From Candidatus Bandiella numerosa (GTDB taxonomy: Bacteria > Pseudomonadota > Alphaproteobacteria > Rickettsiales > Midichloriaceae): a stretch of DNA of 64,000 nt. Below, one piece after another: positions 44,135-53,980 of the stretch. The stretch is taken from NCBI RefSeq assembly GCF_029981845.1, contig NZ_CP104164.1, positions 1,302,001 to 1,366,000 on the forward strand. Reading direction: 5' to 3'. A program made the position numbers and the translations under genes. Below the pieces are notes generated by a model that was given only the letters and a program-made list of their open reading frames with translations, ran no database searches and was not told where the DNA came from. How positions within the stretch are numbered: the stretch's first letter is position 1; the number at the start of each line of letters is the position of its first letter.

Positions 44135-45241
44135 TTGAAAAATAATTTTCCAATTTTAAATCTCAAAAACATCCACAAAAACTACCAAGGAGAAGAGATA
44201 ATTAAAAACGTTAATTTTTCAGTAAATAACGGTGAATTTGTAGCTATACTTGGACCATCTGGATGTGGCAAAACAACAATTCTAAGGTTAATAGGAGGGT
44301 TTGAAAAACCTGATTCAGGAAGTATTTTTATAAATAACCTAGAAGTTAATAACATTTCACCCTCAAATAGAAAAGTTAATACAGTTTTTCAAAGCTACGC
44401 CTTATTTCCTCATATGAACGTATTTGATAATATAGCGTTTGGTTTGGTAGTTGAAGGTAAATCCAAGGATTATATTAAAAATGAAGTTTCTCAAATTGCA
44501 AAAAAAGTTGGGTTGGAAAAATTTTTACTTAGAACTCCCGATCAATTATCCGGTGGGCAAAAGCAAAGAGTTGCAATTGCAAGAGCTATAATTAAAAAAC
44601 CTCATATACTCTTGCTAGACGAACCTCTAAGCGCACTTGATAAAAAATTACGTCAAAAGATGCAAGTTGAGCTTAAAAAATTGCAAAAAAATCTAGGAAT
44701 TACATTCATATTTGTAACTCATGACCAAGAGGAAGCACTATCTGTAGCAGATAAAGTTATAGTGATGAGCGATGGGAAAATTGAACAAATTGGCACTCCA
44801 AGAGATGTATATGAAACACCAAGCAACTTATTTGTTGCCCAATTTGTTGGTGAAATAAATGTTTTTGATGCAGAAATTACTAAAGTTTCTAACAATAAAA
44901 TTACTCTTTATGTTGAAAACGAAGTTACCTACACGACAAAGAGTAATGAAAATTTCAAAGTAGGAGATAAAGTAAAACTCCTATTTAGGCCTGAAGATTT
45001 AAGAACTGAGACTATAAAAGATTCTAAAACCTTAAAAAATGTCTTTATTGGAAAAATTGAAGACACTACCTATAAAGGTGCGACACTTGATTCATCAATT
45101 GTCCTCAAGAGTGGAAAAAAAATAAAAGCTAGTGAATTTTTTGACGAAGATGACGCAGATTTTGATTACAAGATTGGAGAAAATATCACAGTTCATTGGA
45201 TTGATGGTTGGGAGGTAATTTTGAAAAATGAAGAACGATAG
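44135..45241 (+). CDS. potA: Spermidine/putrescine ABC transporter ATP-binding protein
   Basis: 368 residues from a TTG at 44135. This start is chosen because GGAGGT at 44119-44124 sits 10-11 bases upstream. A TTG at 44117 would place this ribosome site inside the gene. Motifs are Walker A GPSGCGKTT, Q-loop FQSYALFPHM, signature LSGGQKQR, Walker B LLLDEPLSALD and switch THDQEEA. The C-terminal TOBE-like domain (LLFRPEDLR) is typical of PotA. It powers polyamine import and is the first gene of a complete potABCD operon. Its end overlaps potB by 14 bases. Confidence 0.94.
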   Translation: MKNNFPILNLKNIHKNYQGEEIIKNVNFSVNNGEFVAILGPSGCGKTTILRLIGGFEKPDSGSIFINNLEVNNISPSNRKVNTVFQSYALFPHMNVFDNIAFGLVVEGKSKDYIKNEVSQIAKKVGLEKFLLRTPDQLSGGQKQRVAIARAIIKKPHILLLDEPLSALDKKLRQKMQVELKKLQKNLGITFIFVTHDQEEALSVADKVIVMSDGKIEQIGTPRDVYETPSNLFVAQFVGEINVFDAEITKVSNNKITLYVENEVTYTTKSNENFKVGDKVKLLFRPEDLRTETIKDSKTLKNVFIGKIEDTTYKGATLDSSIVLKSGKKIKASEFFDEDDADFDYKIGENITVHWIDGWEVILKNEER

Positions 45242-46082
45242 CCTTTTTAGAAAAGCAGTCATTATAAACACAATATTATGGCTTTTTATAACCACTATTG
45301 CACCAAATCTACTAATAATTCTAATTAGTTTTACAAAAAGAGATCCAGAACAATTAATAAATTTTAGCCTCACCTTAGAAAATTTTTCTCAAGCCCTTTC
45401 GCCACTTTTTTTAAAAGTTTATTTTAATTCACTAAAAATTGGAATAATCAGTGTAGCACTATGTCTAATATTTGGATATGCCTATGCATTTATAATGTAT
45501 AGAGAAAAAAATAAATTTATAAAATATTTTTTACTTATTGCAATAATAATTCCATTTTGGACTAGCTCATTGATTAGAACTTATTCAATAATTTTTATTC
45601 TAAAATTGAATGGCTTTTTAAATCAACTCTTATTAGCAATTGGATTAATAGATTCACCCCTTAATATGCTTTATAGCAACGGTGCTGTAATCTTTGGCTT
45701 CGTATATACTTTAATACCATTCATGATAATACCAATATTCTTATCTCTAAGAAAAATTGAATATTCATTAATTGAATCTGCAAAAGATTTAGGTGCCTCT
45801 TCAACTGACATTTTTTTAAAAATCATACTACCTTTGAGTAGCACTGGAGTTATATCAGGTTGTTCTATGGTATTACTTTCATCGCTTGGGATGTTTTACC
45901 TATCAGATTTATTAGGTGGCTCAAAAACTGTTATGATAGGCAATTTAATTAAGGATCAAATACTACTTAATAACAATTGGAACTTAGCTAGCGCTATTAG
46001 TGTTATACTTTATTTGATAGTTATTTTTGGAATTATATTTCAAAGAGAGAATTATAAAATTAATTTTCATGTAAGTAAATAA
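45228..46082 (+). CDS. potB: Spermidine/putrescine ABC transporter permease PotB
   Basis: 284 residues, about six membrane helices. The EAA loop for contact with PotA is ESAKDLGASSTDIFLKIILP. The FWTSSLIRTYS segment is typical of PotB. It forms the inner-membrane channel with PotC. The start overlaps potA and the stop overlaps potC by one base (translational coupling). Confidence 0.94.
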   Translation: MKNDSLFRKAVIINTILWLFITTIAPNLLIILISFTKRDPEQLINFSLTLENFSQALSPLFLKVYFNSLKIGIISVALCLIFGYAYAFIMYREKNKFIKYFLLIAIIIPFWTSSLIRTYSIIFILKLNGFLNQLLLAIGLIDSPLNMLYSNGAVIFGFVYTLIPFMIIPIFLSLRKIEYSLIESAKDLGASSTDIFLKIILPLSSTGVISGCSMVLLSSLGMFYLSDLLGGSKTVMIGNLIKDQILLNNNWNLASAISVILYLIVIFGIIFQRENYKINFHVSK

Positions 46083-46852
46083 TGGAAAAAAAATTGAAAT
46101 TGCTATATCTAAGTATTTTTCTTTTAATACTCTACTTTCCAATAACGATGCTGGTAATAAATTCTTTTAATTATTCGACGCATTCAATTAAATGGGAAGG
46201 TTTTACACTTCAATGGTATATTAAGCTTTTTGATAATTTTGTTCTAATTGAAGCTATGAAAAATTCTTTAATTTTAGGATTTTTATCAGCAACGTGCGCA
46301 TCAATCGTTGCAACAATTGCCTCATTTAGTTTTTATAAATATACATATTTTGGTCGCAAAATTATTTATTTTTTTATTCAAATAATGATCATGTTCCCGG
46401 ACATTATCTTGGGAATAAGTCTGTTATTATTATTTATTTTGTTTGATTTTGAACTAGGTTTCTATACGTTGTTGATTTCTCATATAACATTAGCTTTACC
46501 CTTTGCCACAATCACTGTATTTTCTGGATTTAGGGGACTAAATAAAAATATCATTGAGGTAGGAAGAGATTTGGGAGCAAGTGACTATGATATTTTGAAA
46601 AAATTGATAATTCCAATTATTTCGCCAAATATAATTGCAGCCTTCTTAATTGCCTTTACATTATCGCTAGATGATGTGCTGGTTAGTTATTTTGTAAGTG
46701 GTCCACAATATGAAATTTTGCCACTAACAATATTTTCTTTAGCTAGAATGGGTACCAAGCCAGAAGTTAATGCAATATGCACTTTAATGTTGCTAATTTC
46801 TGTTTTTTTGATAATGTTATCACAAATTTTATTAAGGAAAAAAGATGATTAA
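46082..46852 (+). CDS. potC: Spermidine/putrescine ABC transporter permease PotC
   Basis: 256 residues, six membrane helices. The start region YFPITMLVINSFNYS is typical of PotC. The EAA loop is EVGRDLGASDYDILKKLIIP, followed by FTLSLDDVLVSYFVSGP. It pairs with PotB. The stop overlaps the potD start by eight bases. Confidence 0.94.
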   Translation: MEKKLKLLYLSIFLLILYFPITMLVINSFNYSTHSIKWEGFTLQWYIKLFDNFVLIEAMKNSLILGFLSATCASIVATIASFSFYKYTYFGRKIIYFFIQIMIMFPDIILGISLLLLFILFDFELGFYTLLISHITLALPFATITVFSGFRGLNKNIIEVGRDLGASDYDILKKLIIPIISPNIIAAFLIAFTLSLDDVLVSYFVSGPQYEILPLTIFSLARMGTKPEVNAICTLMLLISVFLIMLSQILLRKKDD

Positions 46853-47879
46853 GATGATCCGGATTGTTTTATTTATAGTATTATTCTTTAATTCTATTTT
46901 GGCTTTTGCTAATAAATTATATATATATGGGTGGTCCAATGGGATTCCTGATCATATTATAGCAAAATTCACAAAAGAAACTGGCATTAATGTTGCACTT
47001 TCTACTTTCGAAAATAATGAAACTATGTATGCAAAATTAAAGTTACTAGGCAAACGACCTAGCTATGACATTGTGTTTCCCTCTACTTATTTCATGCAAA
47101 AAATGATTAAAGATAACTTGCTTGAGGAGCTGGATAAATCTCAAGTACCAAATTTTAGAAATATAAACAAAGATGCACTAAATTTAAGCTTTGATCCTGA
47201 AAATAAATTTAGCATGCCATATTCTATGTATTTTACAGGAATTATGTATAATAGCAGTTTTATAAAGAATAAGATTGATAGCTGGTCTGATTTATTTGAT
47301 CCGCAATATAAGAATAAAGTTCTATTATTAGACGATGTTAGAGAGGTTTTTCATATAGGACTAAATCTATTAGGGTACGATGTTAATACTATAAATGAAG
47401 AAGAAATAAAAAATGCCTACATAAAGCTAAAGTCAATTCTTCCAAATATAAATCTTTTCTCAGCTGAATCTACAAAAAAATATTTTTTAAGTGGAGATGT
47501 TATAATAGGCATGCAGTGGAATGATGATGCCTATGGAGCACTATTAGAGGATAAAAATTTAAAATTTATCTATCCCAAAGAAGGAGCTATTTTTTCAATG
47601 GATAGTTTTGTAATATTAAAAAATGCTAAAAATAAAGAAAACGCCTATAAGTTTATAAATTTTATTTATAGGGCAGATATAGCAAAAGAGATAATAGAGA
47701 ATAATGGTTTAAGTATACCAAATATGGCGGCTAAAACTTTGTTAAATCCTGATTTACAGAATAATAAAGCAATATTTCCTGATAGCGAAGTCATTAAAAA
47801 AAGTATATTGCATAATGACTTAGGTAGTAATATAGACATTTATACTAAGTATTGGAACATGTTAAAAGTTGAAGATTAA
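46845..47879 (+). CDS. potD: Spermidine/putrescine-binding periplasmic protein
   Basis: 344 residues. A signal peptide (IRIVLFIVLFFNSILAFA) is followed by the mature start NKLYIYGWSNGIPD. Binding-pocket segments typical of PotD are YDIVFPSTYFMQKM, PYSMYFTGIMYN and GMQWNDDAYG. A second ATG at 46854 could also start the protein. It delivers polyamine to PotBC. Polyamines are probably taken from the host. Confidence 0.93.
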   Translation: MIKMIRIVLFIVLFFNSILAFANKLYIYGWSNGIPDHIIAKFTKETGINVALSTFENNETMYAKLKLLGKRPSYDIVFPSTYFMQKMIKDNLLEELDKSQVPNFRNINKDALNLSFDPENKFSMPYSMYFTGIMYNSSFIKNKIDSWSDLFDPQYKNKVLLLDDVREVFHIGLNLLGYDVNTINEEEIKNAYIKLKSILPNINLFSAESTKKYFLSGDVIIGMQWNDDAYGALLEDKNLKFIYPKEGAIFSMDSFVILKNAKNKENAYKFINFIYRADIAKEIIENNGLSIPNMAAKTLLNPDLQNNKAIFPDSEVIKKSILHNDLGSNIDIYTKYWNMLKVED

Positions 47880-47896
47880 AAAACATTGGTTATAAT
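47869..47896 (+). promoter_or_regulatory. Probable promoter of rpmG
   Basis: TTGAAG and TATAAT with 16-base spacing, overlapping the last codons of potD and about 33 bases before the rpmG ATG. Confidence 0.45.
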
Positions 47897-47928
47897 GCAG
47901 ATTAAAGTAATAATTGAAAAGTAATTTT

Positions 47929-48099
47929 ATGGCTAAGAAAAATACAGTTTTAGTGAAATTAGTTAGTAGTGAAGGAAGCGGATATTATTTCGTTAAGAAA
48001 AGAAATCCAAAGCAACTTAAAGAGAAGTTAACTTTTAAGAAATATGACCCAGTATTAAGAAAACACGTAATATTTAACGAGAAAAAGCTAACCAGTTAA
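47929..48099 (+). CDS. rpmG: 50S ribosomal protein L33
   Basis: 56 residues from the ATG at 47929, giving the standard [13 protein letters not shown] start; an in-frame upstream codon at 47914 adds five residues without family support. [12 protein letters not shown] and [16 protein letters not shown] complete the L33 pattern. The zinc-binding cysteines are absent (C- form). A large-subunit protein. Confidence 0.93.
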   Translation: MAKKNTVLVKLVSSEGSGYYFVKKRNPKQLKEKLTFKKYDPVLRKHVIFNEKKLTS

Positions 48100-48110
48100 T
48101 TATTTATGAT

Positions 48111-48788
48111 GTGACTTTAATATCTTTAAAGGATATAACCAAGAGCTATTTATTTGACAAAGAGCATTATCAAGTATTAAAGGGTATTAACCTGGAAATT
48201 CAACAGGGTGAGTTTTTATCCATAGTTGGACCATCCGGCTCTGGCAAAAGTACTCTACTAAAGATTATGGGATTACTTGATATTCCAACCAGTGGTTCAA
48301 TCAAGATTGATAAAATGGATTGCAGCAAGATTGGTGAAAATAAACAAACTATTTTGCGGAGAGATTTTATTGGTTTTATATTCCAGTCCTACAATTTATT
48401 ACCAGATTTCACAGCTTTGGAAAACGTGGTTTTACCCCAAAATATTATGGGAATTTCCACGAAAAAAGCTATTGCTCAAGCGAAAAAATTATTTGACGAA
48501 CTCAATATAGGAAATAAATTACACAGTTATCCAAATCAGCTATCAGGTGGTGAACAACAGAGAATCGCAATTGCAAGAAGCCTGATTAACAAACCAAAAT
48601 TAATCTTAGCAGATGAACCAACTGGAAATTTAGATACTGAAAATAAAAATAATATAGCAAAAATATTGGAAAAAATATCAAAAGAGCATAAAATCACTAC
48701 TGTAGTTGTCACACATGATATGAATATTGCAAAAAATGCTGATAAAATTTATTGTTTAAATGACGGAAAATTAGAGATTCAAAAATGA
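48111..48788 (+). CDS. lolD: Lipoprotein-releasing ABC transporter ATP-binding protein LolD
   Basis: 225 residues with a GTG start at 48111. Walker [11 protein letters not shown]-loop [16 protein letters not shown], signature LSGGEQQR, Walker [13 protein letters not shown] and H-loop VTHD are intact. The length and the ENVxLP and [11 protein letters not shown] context fit LolD/MacB-type subunits. With LolC/E it releases outer-membrane lipoproteins from the inner membrane. lolC/E are not next to it here. An outer membrane with lipoproteins is implied. Confidence 0.88.
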   Translation: MTLISLKDITKSYLFDKEHYQVLKGINLEIQQGEFLSIVGPSGSGKSTLLKIMGLLDIPTSGSIKIDKMDCSKIGENKQTILRRDFIGFIFQSYNLLPDFTALENVVLPQNIMGISTKKAIAQAKKLFDELNIGNKLHSYPNQLSGGEQQRIAIARSLINKPKLILADEPTGNLDTENKNNIAKILEKISKEHKITTVVVTHDMNIAKNADKIYCLNDGKLEIQK

Positions 48789-48792
48789 GGCT

Positions 48793-49818
48793 ATGGAAAT
48801 TAAAGGCAGCGAAATTATACGAGATAAAGTAAATATAGATGACATCAATGAAGTAAGTATTAGACCTAGCAAATTAGAAGAATTCATTGGGCAAGAGAAA
48901 ATAATTCAAAATCTAAAGGTATTTATAGGTGCCGCACAGTTTAGAAATGAATCTTTAGATCATGTATTATTTCATGGGCCACCTGGGCTTGGAAAAACAA
49001 CTTTAGCTCAAATCATAGCCAAAGAAGTAAACTCTAACATAAAAATTACATCAGGACCTATGCTAAGCAAAACTAGAGATTTAGCTGCAGTTTTAACAAA
49101 TCTTGAGGAAAACGACATACTCTTTATTGATGAAATTCATAGAATGGCCTCTTCTGTTGAAGAAGTTCTTTATCCTGCTATGGAGGATTTTTATATAGAT
49201 TTAATAATTGGAGATGGACCAGCTGCACGAACTGTCAAAATCAATTTGCCAAAATTTACTTTAGTGGGGGCAACAACTAGGTTAGGATTATTAACTAACC
49301 CTCTAAGAGATAGATTTGGCATAACATTTAAGCTAGATTTTTATACCATCACTGAACTTGAACATGTTATTAAAAGAGCTGCAATGATTTTTAACATAAA
49401 AATTTCTCAAGAAGCTGCAGAAAAAGTATCTAGATGTTCTAGAGGTACTCCAAGGATTGCAGTAAAATTATTAAAAAGAATACGGGACTATGCCAATTAT
49501 AATAAAACCGATTTTATAGATATTGGTTTAGTCGAATCATCATTAGAGCAACTGCACATTGATTCTATAGGATTGGATAACTTAGATTATAAATATATAC
49601 ATTTCATAATAAATAATTATAACGGTGGACCGGTCGGAATAGATACCATAGCAGCAGGATTATCAGAAGAAAAAGATACAATCGAAGATACAATAGAGCC
49701 TTATCTACTCCAAATTGGATTCATTAATAGAACTCCAAGAGGTAGGATAATAACAAATTCATGCGCAAAACACATAGGAGCTATTATTAGCAACAAAGAT
49801 TTGGAGTTAACATTATAA
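48793..49818 (+). CDS. ruvB: Holliday junction branch migration helicase RuvB
   Basis: 341 residues. [14 protein letters not shown] starts the protein, then Walker [13 protein letters not shown], Walker [10 protein letters not shown], sensor GATTRLGLL and arginine finger region PLRDRFGI. The winged-helix C-terminus has NRTPRGR. RuvB drives branch migration with RuvA. Four bases after lolD, and its stop overlaps the ribF start by one base. Confidence 0.97.
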   Translation: MEIKGSEIIRDKVNIDDINEVSIRPSKLEEFIGQEKIIQNLKVFIGAAQFRNESLDHVLFHGPPGLGKTTLAQIIAKEVNSNIKITSGPMLSKTRDLAAVLTNLEENDILFIDEIHRMASSVEEVLYPAMEDFYIDLIIGDGPAARTVKINLPKFTLVGATTRLGLLTNPLRDRFGITFKLDFYTITELEHVIKRAAMIFNIKISQEAAEKVSRCSRGTPRIAVKLLKRIRDYANYNKTDFIDIGLVESSLEQLHIDSIGLDNLDYKYIHFIINNYNGGPVGIDTIAAGLSEEKDTIEDTIEPYLLQIGFINRTPRGRIITNSCAKHIGAIISNKDLELTL

Positions 49819-50771
49819 TGATTGTTCATAACTGTAATATCAATTCAAATATAAGTTTTAATGACTTAATTTTAGCAATTGGAAATTTTGATGGTGTGCA
49901 CCTTGGACATCAAAAAATAATCAATCGATGCATCGATTTGGCCAAAAAACATAATTTCACTCCTGCCATACTCACATTTCATCCTCATCCTAGCCAATTC
50001 ATAAACGGAGATGGGAAGAAAAAACTTATATATAATAACGTACAAAAAATTTCCTTAATTAGAGATTTAAATATCGCTCACTTATTTATTTTAGAATTCA
50101 ATAATCAAGTTATTAATATACCTCATGATAAATTTGTGGAAGACATTTTAATTAAGATGTTCAAAGTTAAAGGTGTTATAAGTGGTTATAATTTTTTCTT
50201 TGGTAAAAATAGATTAGGCAATACTGATTTTTTAAAAACCACTTCAAAACAATATGGATTCATATACAACGTTGTGGATAAGTTTGATAAAGATTTTATT
50301 GAGGTTTCCTCCTCCAAAATAAGAAATTTGCTATCAAGTGGTATGATTGAAACTGCTAATAAAATTTTGGGGCGAAGGTATTTTATCACAGGAAATGTCA
50401 TTTATGGCAAAAAATTAGCAAGAACCTTAGGATTTCAAACAGCAAATATCAAACTAGACCAAAATTATGTTTACCCACTAAACGGAGTATATTTAGTAAA
50501 AGTTATAATAGATGATATGCAACATACTAGTTACTTTGGAGTTGCAAATATTGGAATAAAACCAACGGTTTTAAATGATAAAACAATTACTTTAGAGACA
50601 CACATATTTGAATTTAATGATGATATTTATGGAAAAAATATTACGATAGAATTTATAAGCTTCCTTCGCCCTGAGCGAAACCTAAAAAACCTTGATAAAC
50701 TTAAAAATCAAATCAAAAAGGATATTAGTGATGCTAAATATATTATAATGCAAAATGCCAGAACTTCCTGA
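49818..50771 (+). CDS. ribF: Bifunctional riboflavin kinase / FAD synthetase
   Basis: 317 residues. The N-terminal FMN adenylyltransferase has GNFDGVHLGHQKII, and SGYNFFFGKNRLGN. The C-terminal riboflavin kinase has RTLGFQTANI and GVYLVKV. It makes FMN and FAD from riboflavin. Overlaps ruvB by one base and mutM by 17 bases, so the three genes are coupled. Confidence 0.94.
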   Translation: MIVHNCNINSNISFNDLILAIGNFDGVHLGHQKIINRCIDLAKKHNFTPAILTFHPHPSQFINGDGKKKLIYNNVQKISLIRDLNIAHLFILEFNNQVINIPHDKFVEDILIKMFKVKGVISGYNFFFGKNRLGNTDFLKTTSKQYGFIYNVVDKFDKDFIEVSSSKIRNLLSSGMIETANKILGRRYFITGNVIYGKKLARTLGFQTANIKLDQNYVYPLNGVYLVKVIIDDMQHTSYFGVANIGIKPTVLNDKTITLETHIFEFNDDIYGKNITIEFISFLRPERNLKNLDKLKNQIKKDISDAKYIIMQNARTS

Positions 50772-51582
50772 AGTAGAAACTGTTGTTTGTGGATTAAAAA
50801 AAATTCTTCCAGGTAAGAAAATTATAAAAATATTGAGGAGTCACCATAATCTCAGAATACCCTACCCTAAAAATTTTTCCGAAGAACTCACTGGTGCAAA
50901 TATATTAGAGGTAACAAGATTAGCAAAGTATATAATCATCCACACAGATTTACAAAAATCCATAATAATTCACTTAGGGATGTCTGGTAGATTATTATTA
51001 CAAAATATTACTAATTTAAGCCCGCAAAAACATGATCATGTAATCTTTCACCTCTCTGATAACAAAAGCTTAATATATAATGACCCTAGAAGATTTGGCT
51101 TAGTTACTATGATTAAAACTACTGACATAGAAAAATACAATTTATTTAAAAATTTAGGAATTGACCCCCTCTCAGATCAATTTAATACACAGTACCTTAA
51201 AGCTAAAATTCATAATAAAAACACATTATTAAAAGATTTTTTGATGAATTCACGGAACGTAGTTGGAATTGGAAATATTTACGCAAATGAGATTTTATAT
51301 TCAGCTAAGCTCTATCCTTTAAAACCAGTAAAAACTCTTACCTTAAAAGAAATTGAACTTATCGTTATATGTACTAAGAAAATTCTAAATGATGCAATAA
51401 ATGCTGGTGGTTCCAGCTTAAAGGATTATATTGCACCAGATGGTGTGCTAGGAAATTTTCAAAATTCTTTCAAAGTGTATAATAAAGAAAATCAAAAATG
51501 CTTTTACTGCAATGAATTAATTGTGAAAAATTACTATCATCAAAGAGCAACATATTTTTGCCAAAATTGCCAACGGAATTAA
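50755..51582 (+). CDS. mutM: Formamidopyrimidine-DNA glycosylase
   Basis: 275 residues. The N-terminal PELPEVETV carries the catalytic Pro and Glu. IIHLGMSGRLL, NDPRRFG and a helix-two-turn-helix (VVGIGNIYANEILY) follow. The C-terminal zinc finger (CFYCNEL ... CQNCQ) is complete. It excises oxidised purines such as 8-oxoguanine. Overlaps ribF by 17 bases. Confidence 0.96.
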   Translation: MPELPEVETVVCGLKKILPGKKIIKILRSHHNLRIPYPKNFSEELTGANILEVTRLAKYIIIHTDLQKSIIIHLGMSGRLLLQNITNLSPQKHDHVIFHLSDNKSLIYNDPRRFGLVTMIKTTDIEKYNLFKNLGIDPLSDQFNTQYLKAKIHNKNTLLKDFLMNSRNVVGIGNIYANEILYSAKLYPLKPVKTLTLKEIELIVICTKKILNDAINAGGSSLKDYIAPDGVLGNFQNSFKVYNKENQKCFYCNELIVKNYYHQRATYFCQNCQRN

Positions 51583-51596
51583 CTTATTTTTTAATT

Positions 51597-52307
51597 CTAA
51601 TTATTTGAAGAAAAAATTAAAATAAATTCAAATGTAGCAAAAATTTTATTTTCCTCAGAAAATTTTTCATAATACAAACTTTCAACTTTTTTAAAATAAT
51701 CTTTATAATCTAGATGATTACTTTTATCTTTCAAAAAATTCCTTTGTCCCAAATTTTTAAAATCGAGTAGCATACTTTTTAGATCGTCGTAGTAAATTTT
51801 TACTTTTTCTACTGTAATTATTGGATTGTTGTATTTGGCTCTTTGAAGAAGTGATGGCACAATTTTTGGTTTAATCATGGGAATAATTCTTGGGTAAACT
51901 TTTCCATATAAATTCTCATCAACTTCAATAAAACAACTTTTTAACTCAATTAGTGTTTCACCTCCAAGTAATATACCTAAAAATGAACCATTTTGATTTA
52001 AAAAATGTTTATACTGAATTAATGAACCAATAACATCATTACTATAATGAAGGGACAAAAAACTAATTATTAAATCATATTTTTTCAATAAATTAATTTC
52101 ATCTTCATTTAAATCCTTAAGATAAAATTGATTAATATCAACATTATTTAAATTTTGAATTTTTTCACTTATTTTTAATAAATCTAAAGGGCATATAGAG
52201 TAAAACAACAAATTTTTAACTTTTTCACACTCTAAAATTAAATCCAAATTATCGTTAAGCAACAATGTTGATTTATCAAACAATAAACCTAGGTTAGTTT
52301 TCTCCAA
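51597..52307 (-). CDS. BioC/NDUFAF5-like methyltransferase family protein lacking SAM motif I
   Basis: 236 residues, shorter than the family (about 270-300). The C-terminal half is clearly of the NDUFAF5/BioC-like group: LHYSNDVIGSLIQYKHFLNQ, LLGGETLIELKSCF, PSLLQRAKY and the FATFEFI ending. The N-terminal half should hold the glycine-rich SAM motif (xDLGCGTG), but the equivalent position reads LLFYSICPLDLL. SAM binding is therefore doubtful. It may be a non-catalytic assembly factor or a decaying gene. Convergent with mutM, 14 bases apart. Confidence 0.65.
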   Translation of the reverse strand: MEKTNLGLLFDKSTLLLNDNLDLILECEKVKNLLFYSICPLDLLKISEKIQNLNNVDINQFYLKDLNEDEINLLKKYDLIISFLSLHYSNDVIGSLIQYKHFLNQNGSFLGILLGGETLIELKSCFIEVDENLYGKVYPRIIPMIKPKIVPSLLQRAKYNNPIITVEKVKIYYDDLKSMLLDFKNLGQRNFLKDKSNHLDYKDYFKKVESLYYEKFSEENKIFATFEFILIFSSNN

Positions 52308-52390
52308 CCTAGATTTATTATGTAGATTACCAAATTTTTTATCAAATATGTTATTTATGGCTACTCTTATTTTTGTATTATGTATTATTT

Positions 52391-52560
52391 AGGCGACAAG
52401 GTCCTTGAGCACTTTTGCCAGAAACTATAAATTCTACAACCGAATTAGCTTCCAATAAAACTCCCAAACCACCGGAAACCGCAATAGCAACGCTCTCAAG
52501 TTATTCTACCTAAAAACAAACCTATGGCAATAGAAATAATTACCAATGTGCAAGTTCAAT
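52391..52560 (-). pseudogene. Possible degenerate small membrane-protein ORF
   Basis: On the minus strand one frame reads LVIISIAIGLFLGRIT before a TGA. A shifted frame continues SVAIAVSGGLGVLLEANSVV to a stop near 52391. The two pieces look like one small hydrophobic protein broken by a frameshift. No family recognised; it could be chance. Confidence 0.25.
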
Positions 52561-52571
52561 CTTTTTTTATT

Positions 52572-53111
52572 CTACCTTAAGATGAATTTACTGAATTTAT
52601 ATTCCTTAATGATTTTAGATTTTCTTACACTATAAAAATACCCTATTGATTTTCCTATTAATAAACCAGTAAATATAGAAAAAATAATAATGTATAATTC
52701 CTCAAACAAGAAATCATTTAGTATTTCTTTATTCACACCAATTATATACTGAAAATAGTACTTACTTATAAACATAGCTATAACATACATAAAGGTGATT
52801 TTAGAATATGGAATTTTTAGTTGATTATTATCATCAAATATAGAATCTCTTGTGGCAATTATGAAGTAGCTTATACTGATTCCAGTAAAAATTGCTACTA
52901 AGCATAAATATACAATTAGATCGTCTAAATTTGGTGCGCTCATTAAAGTATGAGCAAGCAATAATATCATAATGATAGGAGCGATAATTGTCTTTTTCAA
53001 TTGAATGACTTTTTCTTTGGGGGCATTAATCTCACCCCATATATAATACAATAACAGTAAATATACCCAAGATGGAGTACTAAATAAGAATAACTTTACT
53101 AACTGTTTCAC
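52572..53111 (-). CDS. Hypothetical multi-pass membrane protein
   Basis: 179 residues. About five hydrophobic segments are spread over the length (near residues 9-25, 42-58, 66-86, 107-127 and 136-160), with a basic C-terminus. No conserved motif that I recognise. No obvious partner genes. Confidence 0.55.
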   Translation of the reverse strand: MKQLVKLFLFSTPSWVYLLLLYYIWGEINAPKEKVIQLKKTIIAPIIMILLLAHTLMSAPNLDDLIVYLCLVAIFTGISISYFIIATRDSIFDDNNQLKIPYSKITFMYVIAMFISKYYFQYIIGVNKEILNDFLFEELYIIIFSIFTGLLIGKSIGYFYSVRKSKIIKEYKFSKFILR

Positions 53112-53180
53112 CGCGCCTCATACATAATTCCTTACAACTTTAAATGTATCACATTTTTGTTTAATTAAAATTATTATTAT

Positions 53181-53334
53181 ACCAATCACCAAAAATAAGT
53201 TGACAGATAAATCAGTATTTTCAGAAGATTTTTATAGCCTCTGAGCCTAATATATCTGGATACATGGCGAAGATGGTATGAGAAAATAACCAAAAAGACT
53301 AAATTTAAATGTTAAGTTATTTTAGGTGATTAGT
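53181..53334. mobile_element. MITE-like element with 25-bp imperfect terminal inverted repeats
   Basis: The ends 53181-53205 and 53310-53334 (inverted) match at 21 of 25 positions, sharing the cores aatcacc, aaaataa and aca. The 154-bp unit encodes nothing evident. No transposase with such ends is in the window, and the target-site duplication is not clear. A miniature inverted-repeat element or a large imperfect hairpin are both possible. Confidence 0.45.
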
Positions 53335-53349
53335 ATTAGAGAATCTCAC

Positions 53350-53934
53350 TTAACAATTTTTGTTATTACTATCTTTATTTATAAAATTCTTAAGACTGCT
53401 AATGTGACTAAAAAGGATATTTTTCAAATCTTCATCCACCAAATTTCCATCTTTATCAAAATTTTTCATAGCTAATGGAATCCCTATTTCATTAGGTAAA
53501 ACATTAATTCCTACATTATTTAAAAGAACTCTTAAATGTTGCAAAGCCCTTATTCCACCAAGCTTACCAAGAGATGTCGCCACAATCATTGCAACCTTAC
53601 CCTTAAAAACCTTCAGTGGCTCTTCATCCTCTACTTCAGATCTACTTAACCAATCTATTGTATTCTTTAACAGTGGTGGAAAAAATCCATTATATTCTGG
53701 CGTAGAAATAAATAAGCCTCTAGAATTATAAAATAATTCTTTTAGTTTTTTTACATCCTGAGGGAGCCCATTTTCACTTTCCAAATCACCCTGATACATT
53801 GGAATATCATAATTTGCTAAATCTACCAGCTCAGATTTAATACCAATACTAATTGCATAATTATAAGAAAATTTAACTAGCTTTGTATTAAATGAGTCCT
53901 TTCTGGTACTTCCCGAAATAAATAAAATTGTCAT
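53350..53934 (-). CDS. NAD(P)H-dependent FMN reductase family protein
   Basis: 194 residues, complete. The flavodoxin-like fold starts ILFISGSTRKDSFNTKL (FMN phosphate loop). STPEYNGFFPPLLKNTIDWLSR is the family signature (FMN ring contact), and a GGIRALQHLR segment follows. It reduces FMN or small electrophiles (quinone, azo, chromate) with NAD(P)H. The physiological substrate is not known. A cytoplasmic redox-defence role is likely. Confidence 0.88.
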   Translation of the reverse strand: MTILFISGSTRKDSFNTKLVKFSYNYAISIGIKSELVDLANYDIPMYQGDLESENGLPQDVKKLKELFYNSRGLFISTPEYNGFFPPLLKNTIDWLSRSEVEDEEPLKVFKGKVAMIVATSLGKLGGIRALQHLRVLLNNVGINVLPNEIGIPLAMKNFDKDGNLVDEDLKNILFSHISSLKNFINKDSNNKNC

Positions 53935-53980
53935 AATTTTTATATTTTTATTACTTCCAAATGATATATAATAACTGCGT

